This document shows, piece by piece, positions 50,013 through 61,286 of a DNA stretch of 64,000 nucleotides. Within the stretch, counting starts at the first letter, position 1. Each line of letters starts with the position of its first letter. Under the pieces are notes generated by a model, which had not been told where the DNA came from, searched no databases, and saw only the letters and a program-made list of their open reading frames with translations. Origin of the DNA: an uncultured Verrucomicrobiota bacterium (lineage in GTDB: Bacteria; Verrucomicrobiota; Verrucomicrobiia; Limisphaerales; UBA9464). Where the stretch lies: the NCBI GenBank assembly GCA_903907925.1, contig CAIVQB010000052.1, positions 1 through 64,000 on the forward strand. The letters are read 5' to 3'. The position numbers and the translations under genes were made by a program.

Positions 50013-53000
50013 ATGAGTTCTTCCCACGGTCAACGTTACACGCGAGGCGAAGGTCTGATCGCGCTCCTGGAACAGCGCATCGTCATCATCGACGGTGCCA
50101 TGGGCACGGTCATCCAGCGGTACAAGCTCGGTGAAGCCCAGTTCCGCGGTGACCGGTTCAAGGACTGGGCCGGCAAGGATCTCAAGGGCAACAACGAACT
50201 CCTCCAGATCACCCAGCCGGCCATCATCGAGGAAATTCATCGCCATTATCTCGAGGCCGGCGCGGACATCATCGAGACCAACACCTTCTCGGCGACCACC
50301 ATCGGCCAGCACGACTTCTTCTTCCGTCATGCCGATGGACGCAAGGATCAGGCCTTCTTCGATCAGGTGATCGCGGATCCCTTCCTGCGCTCGCTCGCGC
50401 GGGACCTCAACCTGTCGTCAGCCCGCATCGCCCGGAAGGCGGTCGACGACTTCACCGCGAAAACCGGCCAGCCCAAGTTTGTCGCCGGTGCCATCGGGCC
50501 GATGTCGGTCACCGCCTCAATCTCCCCCGAGGTCAATGACGCCGGATTCCGTTCGGTGAACTTCGCCCAACTGGTCACTGCGTATACCGAGCAGGTCGAA
50601 GCCCTGATCGAAGGCGGCGTCGACGTTCTCCTGGTTGAAACCATTTTCGACACGTTGAACGCCAAGGCGGCACTCTTCGCGATCCAGGAGGTTTCGCACC
50701 GGCTCGGAGTCCGACTGCCGTTGATGATTTCCGGCACCATCACCGATCTTTCCGGCCGGACGTTGACCGGCCAGACGGTCGAAGCCTTCTGGAATTCCGT
50801 CCGTCACGCCGAGCCGATCACCATCGGCTTCAATTGCGCGCTCGGTCCCAAGGAAATGCGCGCCCATGTGGAGGAGTTGCATCGCATCGCCAACACCCGC
50901 ATCTGCGTTTATCCCAACGCTGGCCTGCCCGAGCCGCTCTCGCCCACCGGCTTCCCCGAAACACCGGAAACGCTGGCACCGCAAATCCGTCCCTGGGCCG
51001 AGAACGGCTGGCTCAACGTGGTCGGCGGCTGTTGCGGCACCACACCGCCTCACATCCAGGCCATCGCGGAAGCCGTCCACGGCCTCGCCCCACGCCAGGT
51101 GCCGAACATCCCTCCCACGCTGCGCCTCAGCGGCATGGAGGCCTTTGTCCAGACGGAGTCCACCAACTTCATCAACATCGGCGAACGCACCAACGTCACC
51201 GGCTCGCCCCGCTTCGCCAAACTCATTCTCGCCGGCAACTACGACGAAGCCCTGGCCGTCGCCAAACAGCAGGTCGAAGCCGGAGCGCAGATCATCGACA
51301 TCAACATGGACGAGGGGATGCTCGATGGCGCCGCGGCCATGACTCGTTTCCTCAATTTGATCGCCGCGGAACCCGACATTGCCCGGGTGCCGATCATGAT
51401 CGATTCCTCGAAGTGGTCGGTGATCGAGGCCGGCCTGCGCTGCGTGCAGGGCAAGGGCATCGTCAATTCAATCTCACTCAAGGAGGGTGAAGAGAAATTC
51501 CTCGAGCAGGCTCGGCTCGTCCGCCGCTACGGCGCGGCCGTCGTCGTGATGGCCTTCGATGAAAGCGGTCAGGCGGACACGCTGGAACGCAAGACCGCGA
51601 TCTGCCAGCGCAGCTATGATCTTCTCGTTCAGAAGGTCGGCTTCCCGCCGGAGGACATCATCTTCGATCCCAACATTCTCACCGTCGCCACCGGCATCGA
51701 GGAGCACAACAATTACGCGGTCAACTTCATCGAGGCGACCCGCTGGATCAAATCCCACCTGCCCCACGCGCGTGTCAGCGGCGGTGTGTCCAACATCAGT
51801 TTCAGTTTCCGCGGCAACAATCACGTCCGCGAGGCGATGCACAGCGCCTTCCTGTTCCACGCGATTCGCGCCGGATTGGACATGGGCATCGTCAACGCCG
51901 GCATGCTCGAAGTGTACGAAGAGATTCCCAAAGACCTGCTCGAACTGGTCGAGGACGTCCTGCTCAACCGCCGGCCAGACGCGACGGAACGCCTGGTCGC
52001 ACACGGCGAGGAACTGAAGAAGAAGACCACCGGTGGCGCCGCCGAGGCCAAGGCCGACGAAGCCTGGCGCAGCGGCACGGTCGAGGAACGCCTCAAGCAC
52101 GCGCTGATCAAGGGCATCGACGCCCACGTCACCGAGGACACCGAGGAAGCCCGCGTTAAATATGCGCGGCCACTCCTGGTGATCGAGGGACCGTTGATGG
52201 ACGGCATGAATGTCGTCGGTGACCTGTTCGGCGCCGGGAAAATGTTTCTCCCCCAGGTCGTCAAATCGGCACGGGTGATGAAGAAGGCCGTCGCCTATTT
52301 GACCCCCTACATGGAGGCCGAAAAAGCCGCCGCACGCGCCGCCGGACATGCCGTCCAGGCGCAGGGCCGGGTGCTCATGGCCACGGTGAAGGGCGACGTT
52401 CACGATATTGGCAAGAACATCGTTGGCGTGGTTCTGGGCTGTAACAATTACGAAGTCATTGATCTCGGCGTGATGGTTTCCTGCGACAAGATCCTGGCCG
52501 CGGCGCGCGAACACAACGTCGACATCATCGGGCTCAGCGGCTTGATCACTCCATCCCTCGACGAGATGCAGCACGTGGCCCGCGAGATGGAACGAACCGG
52601 CATGAAACAACCGCTGTTGATCGGCGGCGCCACCACCAGTCGTGCCCATACCGCGGTCAAGATTTCACCCGGCTACAGTGAGCCGGTGGTCCACGTCCTC
52701 GACGCTTCGCGCGCCGTGCCGGTGGTCAGCAGTTTGATCTCCCGGGAACTTAAGCCGGCCTTTGTCCAACAACTCCGCGACGACTACGAAAAAGCCCGGG
52801 CCACTCACGCCGGTCAGGTGCAGAAGCTGAAGACCTTCAAACAAGCGCGGGCGAATTCGGCCAAGCTCAAGTTCGATGCACTGCCACAGCCCGAATTCAC
52901 CGGCGCGCGAGTGCTGGAGGATTTCCCCCTCGAAACCCTGCGCGGATTCATCGACTGGTCCCCCTTCTTTCACACCTGGGAATTGCGTGGTCGCTACCCG

Positions 53001-53804
53001 TCGATCCTGAAGCACGAGAAGTACGGCGTGGAGGCGACGAAACTGTTCACGGCGGCCAATGAACTGCTCGACGAGATCATCGCCAAAAAACTCATCCGAG
53101 CCCGCGCAGTCTACGGATTCTTCCCCGCCAACCGCGTCGGCGAGGACGTGGAAGTTTACACGGATGCGACCCGGAAGCAGGTGCTCACCCGGTTCCATTT
53201 CCTGCGCCAGCAGATGGAGAAGGGCGACAACAGCCCCAACTTGAGCCTGGCTGATTTTGTGGCGCCCACACCGGCCCCTGATTTCATCGGCGGATTTGCC
53301 GTCACCACCGGCATCGGCCTCGATGAACTGGTGAAGCACTACAAGGCCCAGAACGACGACTACAACGCGATCATGGCCGAGTCTTTGGCCGATCGTCTGG
53401 CCGAGGCCTTTGCCGAATGCCTGCATCAGCGGGCCCGCGAGGAATGGGGCTTTGGCAGGAGCGAGAACCTGACTTCGGAACAGTTGATCAACGAGGAATA
53501 CCGCGGCATTCGTCCCGCCGCCGGCTATCCCGCCTGCCCGGATCACACCGAGAAGGGCACGCTCTGGCAGTTGTTGGACGTGGAAAAGAAGACCGGCATC
53601 CGCCTGACCGAGAGCTTCGCCATGTGGCCCGGCAGCAGTGTCAGCGGCCTGTATTTCTCACATCCGGATTCCAAATACTTCGCGGTCGGTAAACTAGATG
53701 CCGATCAGGTCGCGGATCTCGCGCAGCGCAAGGGCAAGACCCTGGCGGAAATGGAACGCTGGCTCGGACCGTGGTTGAACTACGATCCCAAGCCAGCGTC
53801 CTGA
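50013..53804 (+). CDS. metH: cobalamin-dependent methionine synthase
   Basis: Transfers a methyl group from methyl-tetrahydrofolate to homocysteine through cobalamin. The 1263-residue protein contains all modules: the homocysteine domain ([13 protein letters not shown], zinc Cys340-Cys341 in [11 protein letters not shown]), the folate domain ([26 protein letters not shown]) and a cap. The B12 domain has [10 protein letters not shown] (lower-axial His797) and [11 protein letters not shown]. The activation domain includes [12 protein letters not shown]. Length and order match MetH of 1200-1260 residues. The single long frame shows no interruption. Confidence 0.98.
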   Translation: MSSSHGQRYTRGEGLIALLEQRIVIIDGAMGTVIQRYKLGEAQFRGDRFKDWAGKDLKGNNELLQITQPAIIEEIHRHYLEAGADIIETNTFSATTIGQHDFFFRHADGRKDQAFFDQVIADPFLRSLARDLNLSSARIARKAVDDFTAKTGQPKFVAGAIGPMSVTASISPEVNDAGFRSVNFAQLVTAYTEQVEALIEGGVDVLLVETIFDTLNAKAALFAIQEVSHRLGVRLPLMISGTITDLSGRTLTGQTVEAFWNSVRHAEPITIGFNCALGPKEMRAHVEELHRIANTRICVYPNAGLPEPLSPTGFPETPETLAPQIRPWAENGWLNVVGGCCGTTPPHIQAIAEAVHGLAPRQVPNIPPTLRLSGMEAFVQTESTNFINIGERTNVTGSPRFAKLILAGNYDEALAVAKQQVEAGAQIIDINMDEGMLDGAAAMTRFLNLIAAEPDIARVPIMIDSSKWSVIEAGLRCVQGKGIVNSISLKEGEEKFLEQARLVRRYGAAVVVMAFDESGQADTLERKTAICQRSYDLLVQKVGFPPEDIIFDPNILTVATGIEEHNNYAVNFIEATRWIKSHLPHARVSGGVSNISFSFRGNNHVREAMHSAFLFHAIRAGLDMGIVNAGMLEVYEEIPKDLLELVEDVLLNRRPDATERLVAHGEELKKKTTGGAAEAKADEAWRSGTVEERLKHALIKGIDAHVTEDTEEARVKYARPLLVIEGPLMDGMNVVGDLFGAGKMFLPQVVKSARVMKKAVAYLTPYMEAEKAAARAAGHAVQAQGRVLMATVKGDVHDIGKNIVGVVLGCNNYEVIDLGVMVSCDKILAAAREHNVDIIGLSGLITPSLDEMQHVAREMERTGMKQPLLIGGATTSRAHTAVKISPGYSEPVVHVLDASRAVPVVSSLISRELKPAFVQQLRDDYEKARATHAGQVQKLKTFKQARANSAKLKFDALPQPEFTGARVLEDFPLETLRGFIDWSPFFHTWELRGRYPSILKHEKYGVEATKLFTAANELLDEIIAKKLIRARAVYGFFPANRVGEDVEVYTDATRKQVLTRFHFLRQQMEKGDNSPNLSLADFVAPTPAPDFIGGFAVTTGIGLDELVKHYKAQNDDYNAIMAESLADRLAEAFAECLHQRAREEWGFGRSENLTSEQLINEEYRGIRPAAGYPACPDHTEKGTLWQLLDVEKKTGIRLTESFAMWPGSSVSGLYFSHPDSKYFAVGKLDADQVADLAQRKGKTLAEMERWLGPWLNYDPKPAS

Positions 53805-53827
53805 TCTTTCCACCGCCTGCCACCGGA

Positions 53828-55660
53828 TTATTGTCCGGCCTTCGGTGCTGCGGGAATGGTCTTCAACAGGTAGGCGCGACGTTGATCGGCGAAGGATTTG
53901 AGGCCGATCGTTCCGCCACCGCCGGGACCGAACCCGTTGCCCGGAATGTCCTCCAGCAACCCCTTCTGGAACGACGCATAGGATTCCAGCTTGCGGGTGT
54001 CGGCCTTAACGTCGGCATCGATCATCGTGTGCAGGCGGGTCGCCACCGGGCCGAGCTTGTTCCAATCGAGCCAGGTGTCGGCGATTTCACGTTCAAGGGC
54101 CAGGTAACGGGCCCGGAGCCTGGGCACGGCGAGCAACTTTGAGATCAACGGTTTCCCGGAATCCGCCGCGGCAAACAACGGATCCAACTCAACCCCGTTG
54201 ATGCTGTTGCCCCCGCCGGCCATGCCGCCCCGACCGCCGCCACCCGGACCACCCGGACCACCAGGACCACCAGGACCACCCGGTCCAAAGGGAGGCCGCT
54301 GTCCATCGGGTCCGCCCGGTTGACCGCCCTGCCCCGGCCCCCCATCAGGACCCGGAGGACCACCGGGTCCACCGCCAAAGCGTTGGCCTCCGCGTCCACC
54401 GGAACCACCCGGTCCGCCGCCAAATCCGGGACCGCCGGGCTTGCTGAAGTTCTCATTGGTATCGTGAGGGAGAATATGGAACCGGCCCGTCTCATCCTCG
54501 TAGATGTTGTAATCGCTGGTGCGGATCCAATACCCGTCGTTGTTGATCAGCGTGTTTTCCAACGCGAGAAACTTCAGGGCGCCGTCGACATCCAGGATCG
54601 GTTCGAGCGCCGCCTCCAGACGATCAGCCGGCGTTTCATTCAGAATCTTGCACAACCGCGCGAGATCGGCCCACGCCTTGGGTTCATCCTGGCTCTTGAT
54701 CTCATAGATCTTCTTGTACGCCGCCGCGTCTTCACCGAGGTAGGCGAGACTGCCGCGCCCTCCCGGACTGCCCGGAACCTTCCAACGCGCGCCCTTGGTG
54801 GTGCCGAACCATTCACGGACGAATTCCTTGTCGAATTGTTGGTCGTTGATGTAGACGCCCCAGCTCTCGCCATTGATCACCACCCGGACCAGACAGGTCT
54901 TGGGTGCCGGGATGTAGTTTCGGGCGACGACCGAATAGAGCACCGGACGCAAAAAGGTGGGATCCTCGTGTGAATTGAGCAGATTGAGGGTCTTGAATCC
55001 GCCGATGGTCTGATCCTTGTTGACCGCCGCGATCGCCAGGTTGAGCGAGCGTTTGTGAGTGGCGGGCACCATCATGTACGACGACATCCCGCGGAAATGA
55101 ACGCCGACATTCGTGTACACCTTGCCGTCGACCGTCAGCTTGGCCGGCAAATCCACGTCGGTCTTGTGAAACGCCTCGAGTTCTTTTTCCCAATCGCCGT
55201 TTTCAAACTCCAGGAACAGCGTCCGAACGGTGTCCAAATCGTAGAACGACTTGCCGACAATCGGGGTGACAGAATCCACCGAGACCGACGGTCCACGGGA
55301 CACCGGCTCCATCTCACCCCCCATCGGGCCGCCGCGTCCGCGGAATCCCCCGCCACCGCCGGGACGCGAGTTTTGCGCTTCCAACGCCGCCTTCCGCTCG
55401 GTCGCGTTCAACCATCCGTTGGTGTCGGTATCGAATTGTTTGAGCAGCTTGGTCTTCTGCTGCACGCCAAAGCCCGGGCCTCCGCGTCGACCTCCGCCGG
55501 GACCGCCTCCCGGTCCACCGCCAGGCCCGAATCCAGGCGGGCCGCCAAAGCCACCGCCCTGTGGAGGTTGATTGTCGGGGGGGGGATTTTGGGCCAGGGC
55601 GGACAGGGTGGTTGCCAGGCCGAGGATCGCAACAAAGCGACAGGTTGAGGACAGGTTCAT
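53828..55660 (-). CDS. exported CotH-kinase-like protein with collagen-like Gly/Pro inserts
   Basis: The 610-residue protein has a signal peptide (ILGLATTLSALAQ). A Gly/Pro-rich stretch follows, with an EF-hand-like loop (DTDTNGWLNATE) and a second Gly-rich run. The CotH kinase core then shows GVHFRGMSS, KRSLNLAIAAV, NLLNSHEDPTFLRP, GVYINDQQFDKEF, LENTLINNDGYWIRTSDYNIY and ILPHDTNENF (metal/catalytic region). A long GGPGGPGG-type insert interrupts the C-terminal third, before TWLDWNKLGPVATRL. CotH proteins phosphorylate spore coat proteins in Bacillus; here an extracellular or envelope kinase is implied. It overlaps no neighbour and sits 23 bases from metH's end on the opposite strand. Confidence 0.87.
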   Translation of the reverse strand: MNLSSTCRFVAILGLATTLSALAQNPPPDNQPPQGGGFGGPPGFGPGGGPGGGPGGGRRGGPGFGVQQKTKLLKQFDTDTNGWLNATERKAALEAQNSRPGGGGGFRGRGGPMGGEMEPVSRGPSVSVDSVTPIVGKSFYDLDTVRTLFLEFENGDWEKELEAFHKTDVDLPAKLTVDGKVYTNVGVHFRGMSSYMMVPATHKRSLNLAIAAVNKDQTIGGFKTLNLLNSHEDPTFLRPVLYSVVARNYIPAPKTCLVRVVINGESWGVYINDQQFDKEFVREWFGTTKGARWKVPGSPGGRGSLAYLGEDAAAYKKIYEIKSQDEPKAWADLARLCKILNETPADRLEAALEPILDVDGALKFLALENTLINNDGYWIRTSDYNIYEDETGRFHILPHDTNENFSKPGGPGFGGGPGGSGGRGGQRFGGGPGGPPGPDGGPGQGGQPGGPDGQRPPFGPGGPGGPGGPGGPGGGGRGGMAGGGNSINGVELDPLFAAADSGKPLISKLLAVPRLRARYLALEREIADTWLDWNKLGPVATRLHTMIDADVKADTRKLESYASFQKGLLEDIPGNGFGPGGGGTIGLKSFADQRRAYLLKTIPAAPKAGQ

Positions 55661-55766
55661 GGGATGGGAAAGGTCAGGGTGGTGTGTGTGAAAGACGACC
55701 GGTCGGATTCAGAAATGGTTTCAGCAATGTAACAGGAGTGCGTGAAGAGAAGTTCGCGTCGAGGCA

Positions 55767-56846
55767 TCAAGGTCCTCCCGGCGGACCGCCAGGACCCCCT
55801 CCAGTTCCGCCCGCAGATCCCGGCGTACCGGTATCGGCGCCAGGCACCCGGAACGAGACGAGATAGAAGCCCCGCACGGCCTGTCGGGTGACATACAAAT
55901 CGATCAATCCATCGGTGGTAGCGGTAAAAATCGTTCGATCGACCGCTGCCGACGGAGCCATCGCGAACGGCAGTGCCGACCCGCCCAATTCGGCAAGGGT
56001 GGGGTTCCCATAGATCTCGTAGCTGTATCCGGTGTAGGCAGGAACAGTGACACGGAATCCGTCATTCCCTCCGGGTCCCGATGCCACCGGCACTCCGGCC
56101 ACCACCAGACTTCCGCCGCCGGGATAGGTCGGCTCGGTGAAGGTGCGGCCGGCCACATAGTCCCAGGCGGTCTCCTGCTCACCGGTGGTGGTCCCGGCAA
56201 CCGCAGTGTAGGTGGGCAGCATGGAAGCCCGCTGGGCGGCGTCGGACACACCGCTGAAGACCGAGTCGTTCGCATTCTGTATCGCCCAGACCTTTCCGGT
56301 GAGATCCATGGCCGTTTCGTTCCACCCCGTTTGCGTCGTGGTCCGCACCTTTTCACCCGGCAGAGTGACTCCCCAGTGGTAGTGGCGGGTGCGTCCGTTG
56401 TAGAGGCCGGCCTTGACCGTGCGAAACCGGAACCGGCCGTCGCTGCCGGTTAGAAACTGTCCGAATCCCGCGAAGTCCGGATCACAGGCCGGGTTCCGGG
56501 TCGCAGAAGTCGAGTACAGATAATCCCCCTCACGATCCGCGTGCCAGAGCTCCACCAATGCGCCCCGCACCGGATTTCCCGAGGCATCCAGGATTCGACC
56601 AGTCACGTGGGTGACGATTCCCGCGGCCGTGGTCAGATGATCCCTCAACTGCACCAGATCGTTGTCCTTGTCCAAGGGGATGTTCTTCGCCAACGGATAG
56701 TAGGGCCCTTGCGTGACCGTGGGAGAAAGAGTCAGAGCCTCTGCCAGGAATCCCGGCAGGGTGAATCCAGCGGAGGCAGTGGCCATGCTCTTGAAAAAGC
56801 GGCGGCGATCCACCGGGACGTGAAATCGGAAGTCGGGGGTCTTCAT
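55767..56846 (-). CDS. Tat-exported intradiol dioxygenase-like protein
   Basis: The 359-residue protein starts with a twin-arginine-type sequence (PVDRRRFFKSMATASAG) and contains the protocatechuate/catechol-dioxygenase-like fold: TQGPYYPLAKN, ELWHADREGDYLYS and GLYNGRTRHYHWGVTLPG. The last supplies the Tyr-His-x-His ligand pattern. A beta-rich C-terminal half and a Gly/Pro-rich tail (GGTGGGPGGPPGGP) follow. It probably binds ferric iron and could cleave aromatic rings outside the cytoplasm. The Gly/Pro tail recalls the adjacent CotH-like protein, and the two are on the same strand about 110 bases apart. Confidence 0.83.
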   Translation of the reverse strand: MKTPDFRFHVPVDRRRFFKSMATASAGFTLPGFLAEALTLSPTVTQGPYYPLAKNIPLDKDNDLVQLRDHLTTAAGIVTHVTGRILDASGNPVRGALVELWHADREGDYLYSTSATRNPACDPDFAGFGQFLTGSDGRFRFRTVKAGLYNGRTRHYHWGVTLPGEKVRTTTQTGWNETAMDLTGKVWAIQNANDSVFSGVSDAAQRASMLPTYTAVAGTTTGEQETAWDYVAGRTFTEPTYPGGGSLVVAGVPVASGPGGNDGFRVTVPAYTGYSYEIYGNPTLAELGGSALPFAMAPSAAVDRTIFTATTDGLIDLYVTRQAVRGFYLVSFRVPGADTGTPGSAGGTGGGPGGPPGGP

Positions 56847-57230
56847 GGAAGGTGAAAATTCGGATCAATACGGTTTCGAGGCCGGGTGCCGGTCCTCAAC
56901 GGGGGAGACCGCCGGTATGTTAAGCATCCGTTCGCATTCCCTCCTTTTTTGTAAGGGAACGGTAAAAGTGTTCGTGGACCAACGTCCGTGATTTTTAGAC
57001 GGAATGAACTGAATGAACCGGATGGGATCGATTCAGTGGAACCCCGGGCGAGTCCTGCAAATGCCAGTTGTGCTATCGCCAGACCGGAATTGCGACAAAG
57101 CGAAATGACCGACGCGCAGGGTCGCCACTTCCTGAGGAGCCAATCCAATCCAGCCCATTCGGTTCATTCCGTCCATCCCGTCTCCGTCAGTGAATCCCCC
57201 ACTCGGTCGCCTCCGCTGAAACGTTCTCAC
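56847..57230. other. intergenic region holding a flanking repeat
   Basis: Apart from the repeat at 56996-57200 no gene is supported. It separates the dioxygenase-like gene from the NRPS-like gene; both are on the minus strand. Confidence 0.5.
56996..57200. repeat. about 205-bp palindromic-ended element (copy 1) flanking the SET/NRPS pair
   Basis: The left end is TAGACGGAATGAACTGAATG. The right end reads ATTCGGTTCATTCCGTCCAT, whose complement repeats GACGGAATGAACCGAAT, so the element has terminal inverted repeats of about 18 bases. The same left and right ends, and parts of the middle (CTATCGCC..CCGGAATT..GCGAC), occur in the copy at 62080-62269. It lies just downstream of the NRPS-like stop (minus strand). 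Confidence 0.7.
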
Positions 57231-60200
57231 TCAATTCGCCATGCGAGTCGGACAACCGACGTAGACCTGGCCGGCCAGGAGGCGTTCCCGTTTCATCACC
57301 ACCGAATGCGGTTCCACCCGGGTGGCCACCCCGATCTCCGACCCGTAGAGCAACACCGCATTGTGGCCGATCGTCGCGTGAGCGCCGATCGAGACGCGAT
57401 CGATCTTCAGCACGCGATCCTCGAAGGTGTGGGCCTGAAACAGGCCATCGACCGTCGCGCCATCGCCGATCTGCAACATATCGGGATCCGGAATGTCCTG
57501 GGCGAAACCGGGTCCCAACACCACGCCGCGGCCGACCGACACACCCAGCAACCGGAGAAACCAGGCCTGGAGAAGCGTGCCATCGGTCGCACCAATCACA
57601 TCGCGGGCGAGCAGGCTCCAGGCGAGACAAACGAAATCCCAGCGACTGGCCCAGCACGACCACAGCGGATGCACGCCCGGACGCACCCGGCCGAGCAACA
57701 GCCACTTCAATGCGATCACAAACAGGCACGGTGCCAGCAGGGCCGCAGCGGTGGCCGCTGGAAGTTCGCACAATAGAAACTCCGCTGAAAGACGCCCGCC
57801 ACCCGAGACGGCCAGAAGACCGCACCACAGCGGAAACACGGCAGCGGGAACAATCGGGATCAGGAAGCGAAGCGCCTCCCAGAAGACCCGGTTGCCGCGT
57901 CGAATCCACGAGGGATGATGGGTGAGATGGGACTCCGCCTCGACAACCTCGCGCCGCGGCAGTTCAAAGGCGGGATGACCGAACCACGCACTTCCCGCAC
58001 GACAGACGGCCGCGTCTCCAATGGTAAGAACCCCGAGCAGAACACCCGCGGGCAACTCCTGCCCGGCGGGGATCACCACGCCATTGCCGAGGAATGTCCG
58101 CTCCGAAAGACGGATCGGGGCCAATGTCACCACGCCGCGGAGAATCCGTGGACCGCCCAGATACAATCCGTCCGCCAAAAAACTGCCCGACCCGATTTCC
58201 ACCAATTCAGGAACCACATCGATGATGGTGCTGATTTCGCAATCCGATCCCACCTTCATGCCCGCCCAGCGCAGCCACCACGGCCAGAACAGCGTCCCGT
58301 ACAACCAGTTTCCGGCCGATTGAACCAGACCGGTTTTCAACCAGACGCGAATGTATCCCCATCCATAGCGGCTGATCACGCCGGTTTGGATCCGACCCAA
58401 GGCCCGGCACAATCCCGCTTCCAACAGCAGGCTGATCGGCACCGGCGCGACGACACTGAACGCGGCCAACACCACTCCGAACAGCGTCACCGTGGGGGCT
58501 TCGATCCAGTTGGACGCCGCTTCGGTGTCCACACCCGCGACCTGCGCCAGTCCCAGCGCCACCAACTCCAAGGGCAACACCAACACCACGCCCACCAGAA
58601 ATCGCGCCACGATCAGCACCACGCCATGAGCCATTGGAGACATTGCGCGGTCCCCCGGTGGCAGCGGAACCGAATCGGGCGCACGACCCGCTGGCCGTGC
58701 CGGAATGCCATCCCAGCGTTCGCCGGCGGGGATCCGTCCACCGCGTCCCAGCGAGGACAGCGCCGTCAGGAATCCGTTGGCACCCACCCGGGTGCCGCCA
58801 CCCAGGCCCGACCGGATGTCGAGCGTGCAGCCGGATTCCAACACCACCGGTGCCATCACCAGATAACGCTGTTCCAACTCCACCAGACGCAGCGAGGCTT
58901 CCTGTCTGAGGGTTACGTCGTCGCCGATCTCCAGCAAATCCCAACCGCCCCGAAACACATCGGCCCCGCGGTGAATATGAACCCGTTGTCCGATCCGCGC
59001 TCCCAGGCAACGAAGGGTGACGTTCAAGAACTCGGTTCCCTCGATGAAGGTCCACGGAATCAACCGGGCCGCCTGATGCACCCACCAATGTCGGAGATAA
59101 AACGAACCCCAGACCGGTTCTCGTCCGGGTCGATAGGCACCAATCAAGAGGCGTTTCAAAACAACGGTTGCCGTCACCGTTGCGAGAGTGAACGCAATCA
59201 ACCCAAAAAATATCCCCACCGGAAACAGCAAAATCAACGCCACCCAGCCAAGGGAATGGGCCAGCCAGGGCATTCCTTGGAACACGGCGAAGTACGCCAG
59301 CGGTGCCCCGACGATTCCGATCGCCGCCAGCGAAACCGCCTGAAGGAGCGTGACCCAGAATCGCCGCGCCGCGGTGATCGAATCCACCGGCACCATTTGC
59401 GAGAGTGGTGTCGCCGGTCGTTTGGAGGCACCGGCGATCGCCCGCCAGGCGAGTTCGCGCACGGTTCGCCCTTCGTACAGGTCCCGAACTGTGACCGAGC
59501 ACGTGGTGGGATCGTCCCGCAGCCGCGACACCACCAGCGCCGCAGATAGGGAATCGCCGCCCAGATCGGAGAAAAAATCCTGCTCAACAGAAACCGCACC
59601 CGGCCGGTCCAGCACCCGCGCGAAGGCTTCGGCGATCCGCGTTTCAACCGGATCACGCGGAGCCACCGCAGGCTTCAGTTCCAGTTGATCCATCGCATCA
59701 GCCACGTCGCTTTCCGCAAGCGCCCGCCGGTTGATCTTCCCCGCCAGGTTCCGTGGCAATTCGGCGATGAAGGAGAAACGCGCGGGAACCATGTAAGCAG
59801 GCAGGACCAGCGACAACGCGCCACGAAGCACCGCCGTCGACGGTGGCGCATCGATCCGCGCCGGAACCACGAAAGCGGTCAGCACCTGGCGCGCCCCCTC
59901 CCCGGCGACGCAGCAGGCCGCCGCCTGAACACCGGGGCACTCGGACAGACGAGCCTCCACGGCCTCCAACTCGATCCGATAGCCGCGGATCTTCACCTGC
60001 GAATCGATCCGCCCATGACAGAACAACAGTCCGTCCGTACTGCGTGACACCAGATCACCGGTTCGATAGATCCGGCCCAACCGCGGGTGAATCGGGAACT
60101 TCTCCGCGGTTAGTTCCGGACGGTTGCGATAGCCGCGGGCAAGACCGATTCCACCCAGACACAATTCACCGAGGGTTCCTTCGGGCACTTCATCCATCGA

Positions 60201-61286
60201 CTCATCCAGAATCCATGCGACAAGCCCGGGAACCGGCACGCCGATGTTCACCGGCTGTCCGGAGAGGATCGGACCACGAACCGCGGTGACCGTGCATTCC
60301 GTCGGTCCGTATCCATTCACCAAGCGGCGACCACGGCTCCAGCGATCCGCCACATCGGACGGCAGGGCCTCCCCGCCCACATAAAGCAGTTTCAACTCCG
60401 GAAGCGCCTCCCAGGGGCGTTCGCATCCGGTGGTTCGCAACAGGGTCGGCGGCGGACACAGCACCGTGATCCGTTCCTGCTGCAACCAGGGAATCAGATC
60501 GGGTCCCAGGCGGGCCGCGTCATCGTCCATCACAACGGCGGTCGCCCCGGCGGCCCAGGCAAGCCAGAGCTCTTCCACCGACGAGTCATAGGCAGCGGAC
60601 GAGCCCTGCGCCACGCGATCGCCCGGGACCAGGCTGAACTCGGTTTGATCCGCCAGCACCAGATTCACGACCGAGCCATGGCTGATCATCACTCCCTTGG
60701 GGCGGCCGGTGGTGCCGGAGGTGTAGATCAAATAGGCGAGTGCATCGGGAGAGGGTTTGGATTCGAAATTGGAATCGGAGACGGAACAACCAGTGTGTTC
60801 GGGATTCGTTCCTTCGAGAACCGTTCCAGTGTCGACGCACCGCACGTTCGCCCAGCCGGCCTGTTCCGCGCGGCGAACTCCGTCCGCATCGGTCAGCAAC
60901 ACCCGGGCACCCGCGTCCCCAAGAATCTCCGCCACCTGGCCATCGGGGAATGCGGCGTCCAGACAGGCATACGCCGCCCCGGCCTTCAGCACGCCCAATT
61001 GCGCCACGTGCAGGAGAATCGAGTGACGCGGAATCAGCAACGCCACGACCGCGTCGGGAACCACCGAGGGTCGAAGATACTCGGCCAATCGATCCGACAA
61101 CCGATCCAAGTCCGCGTAACTGGCAACCCTCCGTTCTTCCCGATCCCGGCCCGGCGGAATGTCCACCGCGGGTTCCTCGGGCCGGCGGCGGGCGGAACGC
61201 CGGAAGACTTCATGCAACAGGCGCGGAGCACCGTCTTCCGCGGACCGTCCAGTCCCACGGCCGCGGTCATCCGCCGTCTGGTTCAT
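57231..61286 (-). CDS. NRPS-like protein: adenylation - carrier - multi-pass terminal domain (TIGR02353-like)
   Basis: The 1351-residue protein begins with an adenylation domain (about residues 30-545). Its motifs are A3 LIYTSGTTGRPKGVMISHG, A4 AYDSSVEELWLAW, A5 NGYGPTECT, A7 YRTGDLVSR and A10 NLAGKINRRAL. The carrier domain has the phosphopantetheine Ser579 in DLGGDSLSAAL. From about 660 to 1351 is a terminal domain with several membrane segments alternating with hexapeptide repeats (DIRSGLGGGTRVGANG; GDGATVDGLF; GAHATIGHNAVLLYG). This resembles the Pls/epsilon-poly-lysine-synthetase-type terminal region. No condensation or thioesterase domain. Its start overlaps the SET gene stop (ATGA). 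Confidence 0.88.
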   Translation of the reverse strand: MNQTADDRGRGTGRSAEDGAPRLLHEVFRRSARRRPEEPAVDIPPGRDREERRVASYADLDRLSDRLAEYLRPSVVPDAVVALLIPRHSILLHVAQLGVLKAGAAYACLDAAFPDGQVAEILGDAGARVLLTDADGVRRAEQAGWANVRCVDTGTVLEGTNPEHTGCSVSDSNFESKPSPDALAYLIYTSGTTGRPKGVMISHGSVVNLVLADQTEFSLVPGDRVAQGSSAAYDSSVEELWLAWAAGATAVVMDDDAARLGPDLIPWLQQERITVLCPPPTLLRTTGCERPWEALPELKLLYVGGEALPSDVADRWSRGRRLVNGYGPTECTVTAVRGPILSGQPVNIGVPVPGLVAWILDESMDEVPEGTLGELCLGGIGLARGYRNRPELTAEKFPIHPRLGRIYRTGDLVSRSTDGLLFCHGRIDSQVKIRGYRIELEAVEARLSECPGVQAAACCVAGEGARQVLTAFVVPARIDAPPSTAVLRGALSLVLPAYMVPARFSFIAELPRNLAGKINRRALAESDVADAMDQLELKPAVAPRDPVETRIAEAFARVLDRPGAVSVEQDFFSDLGGDSLSAALVVSRLRDDPTTCSVTVRDLYEGRTVRELAWRAIAGASKRPATPLSQMVPVDSITAARRFWVTLLQAVSLAAIGIVGAPLAYFAVFQGMPWLAHSLGWVALILLFPVGIFFGLIAFTLATVTATVVLKRLLIGAYRPGREPVWGSFYLRHWWVHQAARLIPWTFIEGTEFLNVTLRCLGARIGQRVHIHRGADVFRGGWDLLEIGDDVTLRQEASLRLVELEQRYLVMAPVVLESGCTLDIRSGLGGGTRVGANGFLTALSSLGRGGRIPAGERWDGIPARPAGRAPDSVPLPPGDRAMSPMAHGVVLIVARFLVGVVLVLPLELVALGLAQVAGVDTEAASNWIEAPTVTLFGVVLAAFSVVAPVPISLLLEAGLCRALGRIQTGVISRYGWGYIRVWLKTGLVQSAGNWLYGTLFWPWWLRWAGMKVGSDCEISTIIDVVPELVEIGSGSFLADGLYLGGPRILRGVVTLAPIRLSERTFLGNGVVIPAGQELPAGVLLGVLTIGDAAVCRAGSAWFGHPAFELPRREVVEAESHLTHHPSWIRRGNRVFWEALRFLIPIVPAAVFPLWCGLLAVSGGGRLSAEFLLCELPAATAAALLAPCLFVIALKWLLLGRVRPGVHPLWSCWASRWDFVCLAWSLLARDVIGATDGTLLQAWFLRLLGVSVGRGVVLGPGFAQDIPDPDMLQIGDGATVDGLFQAHTFEDRVLKIDRVSIGAHATIGHNAVLLYGSEIGVATRVEPHSVVMKRERLLAGQVYVGCPTRMAN

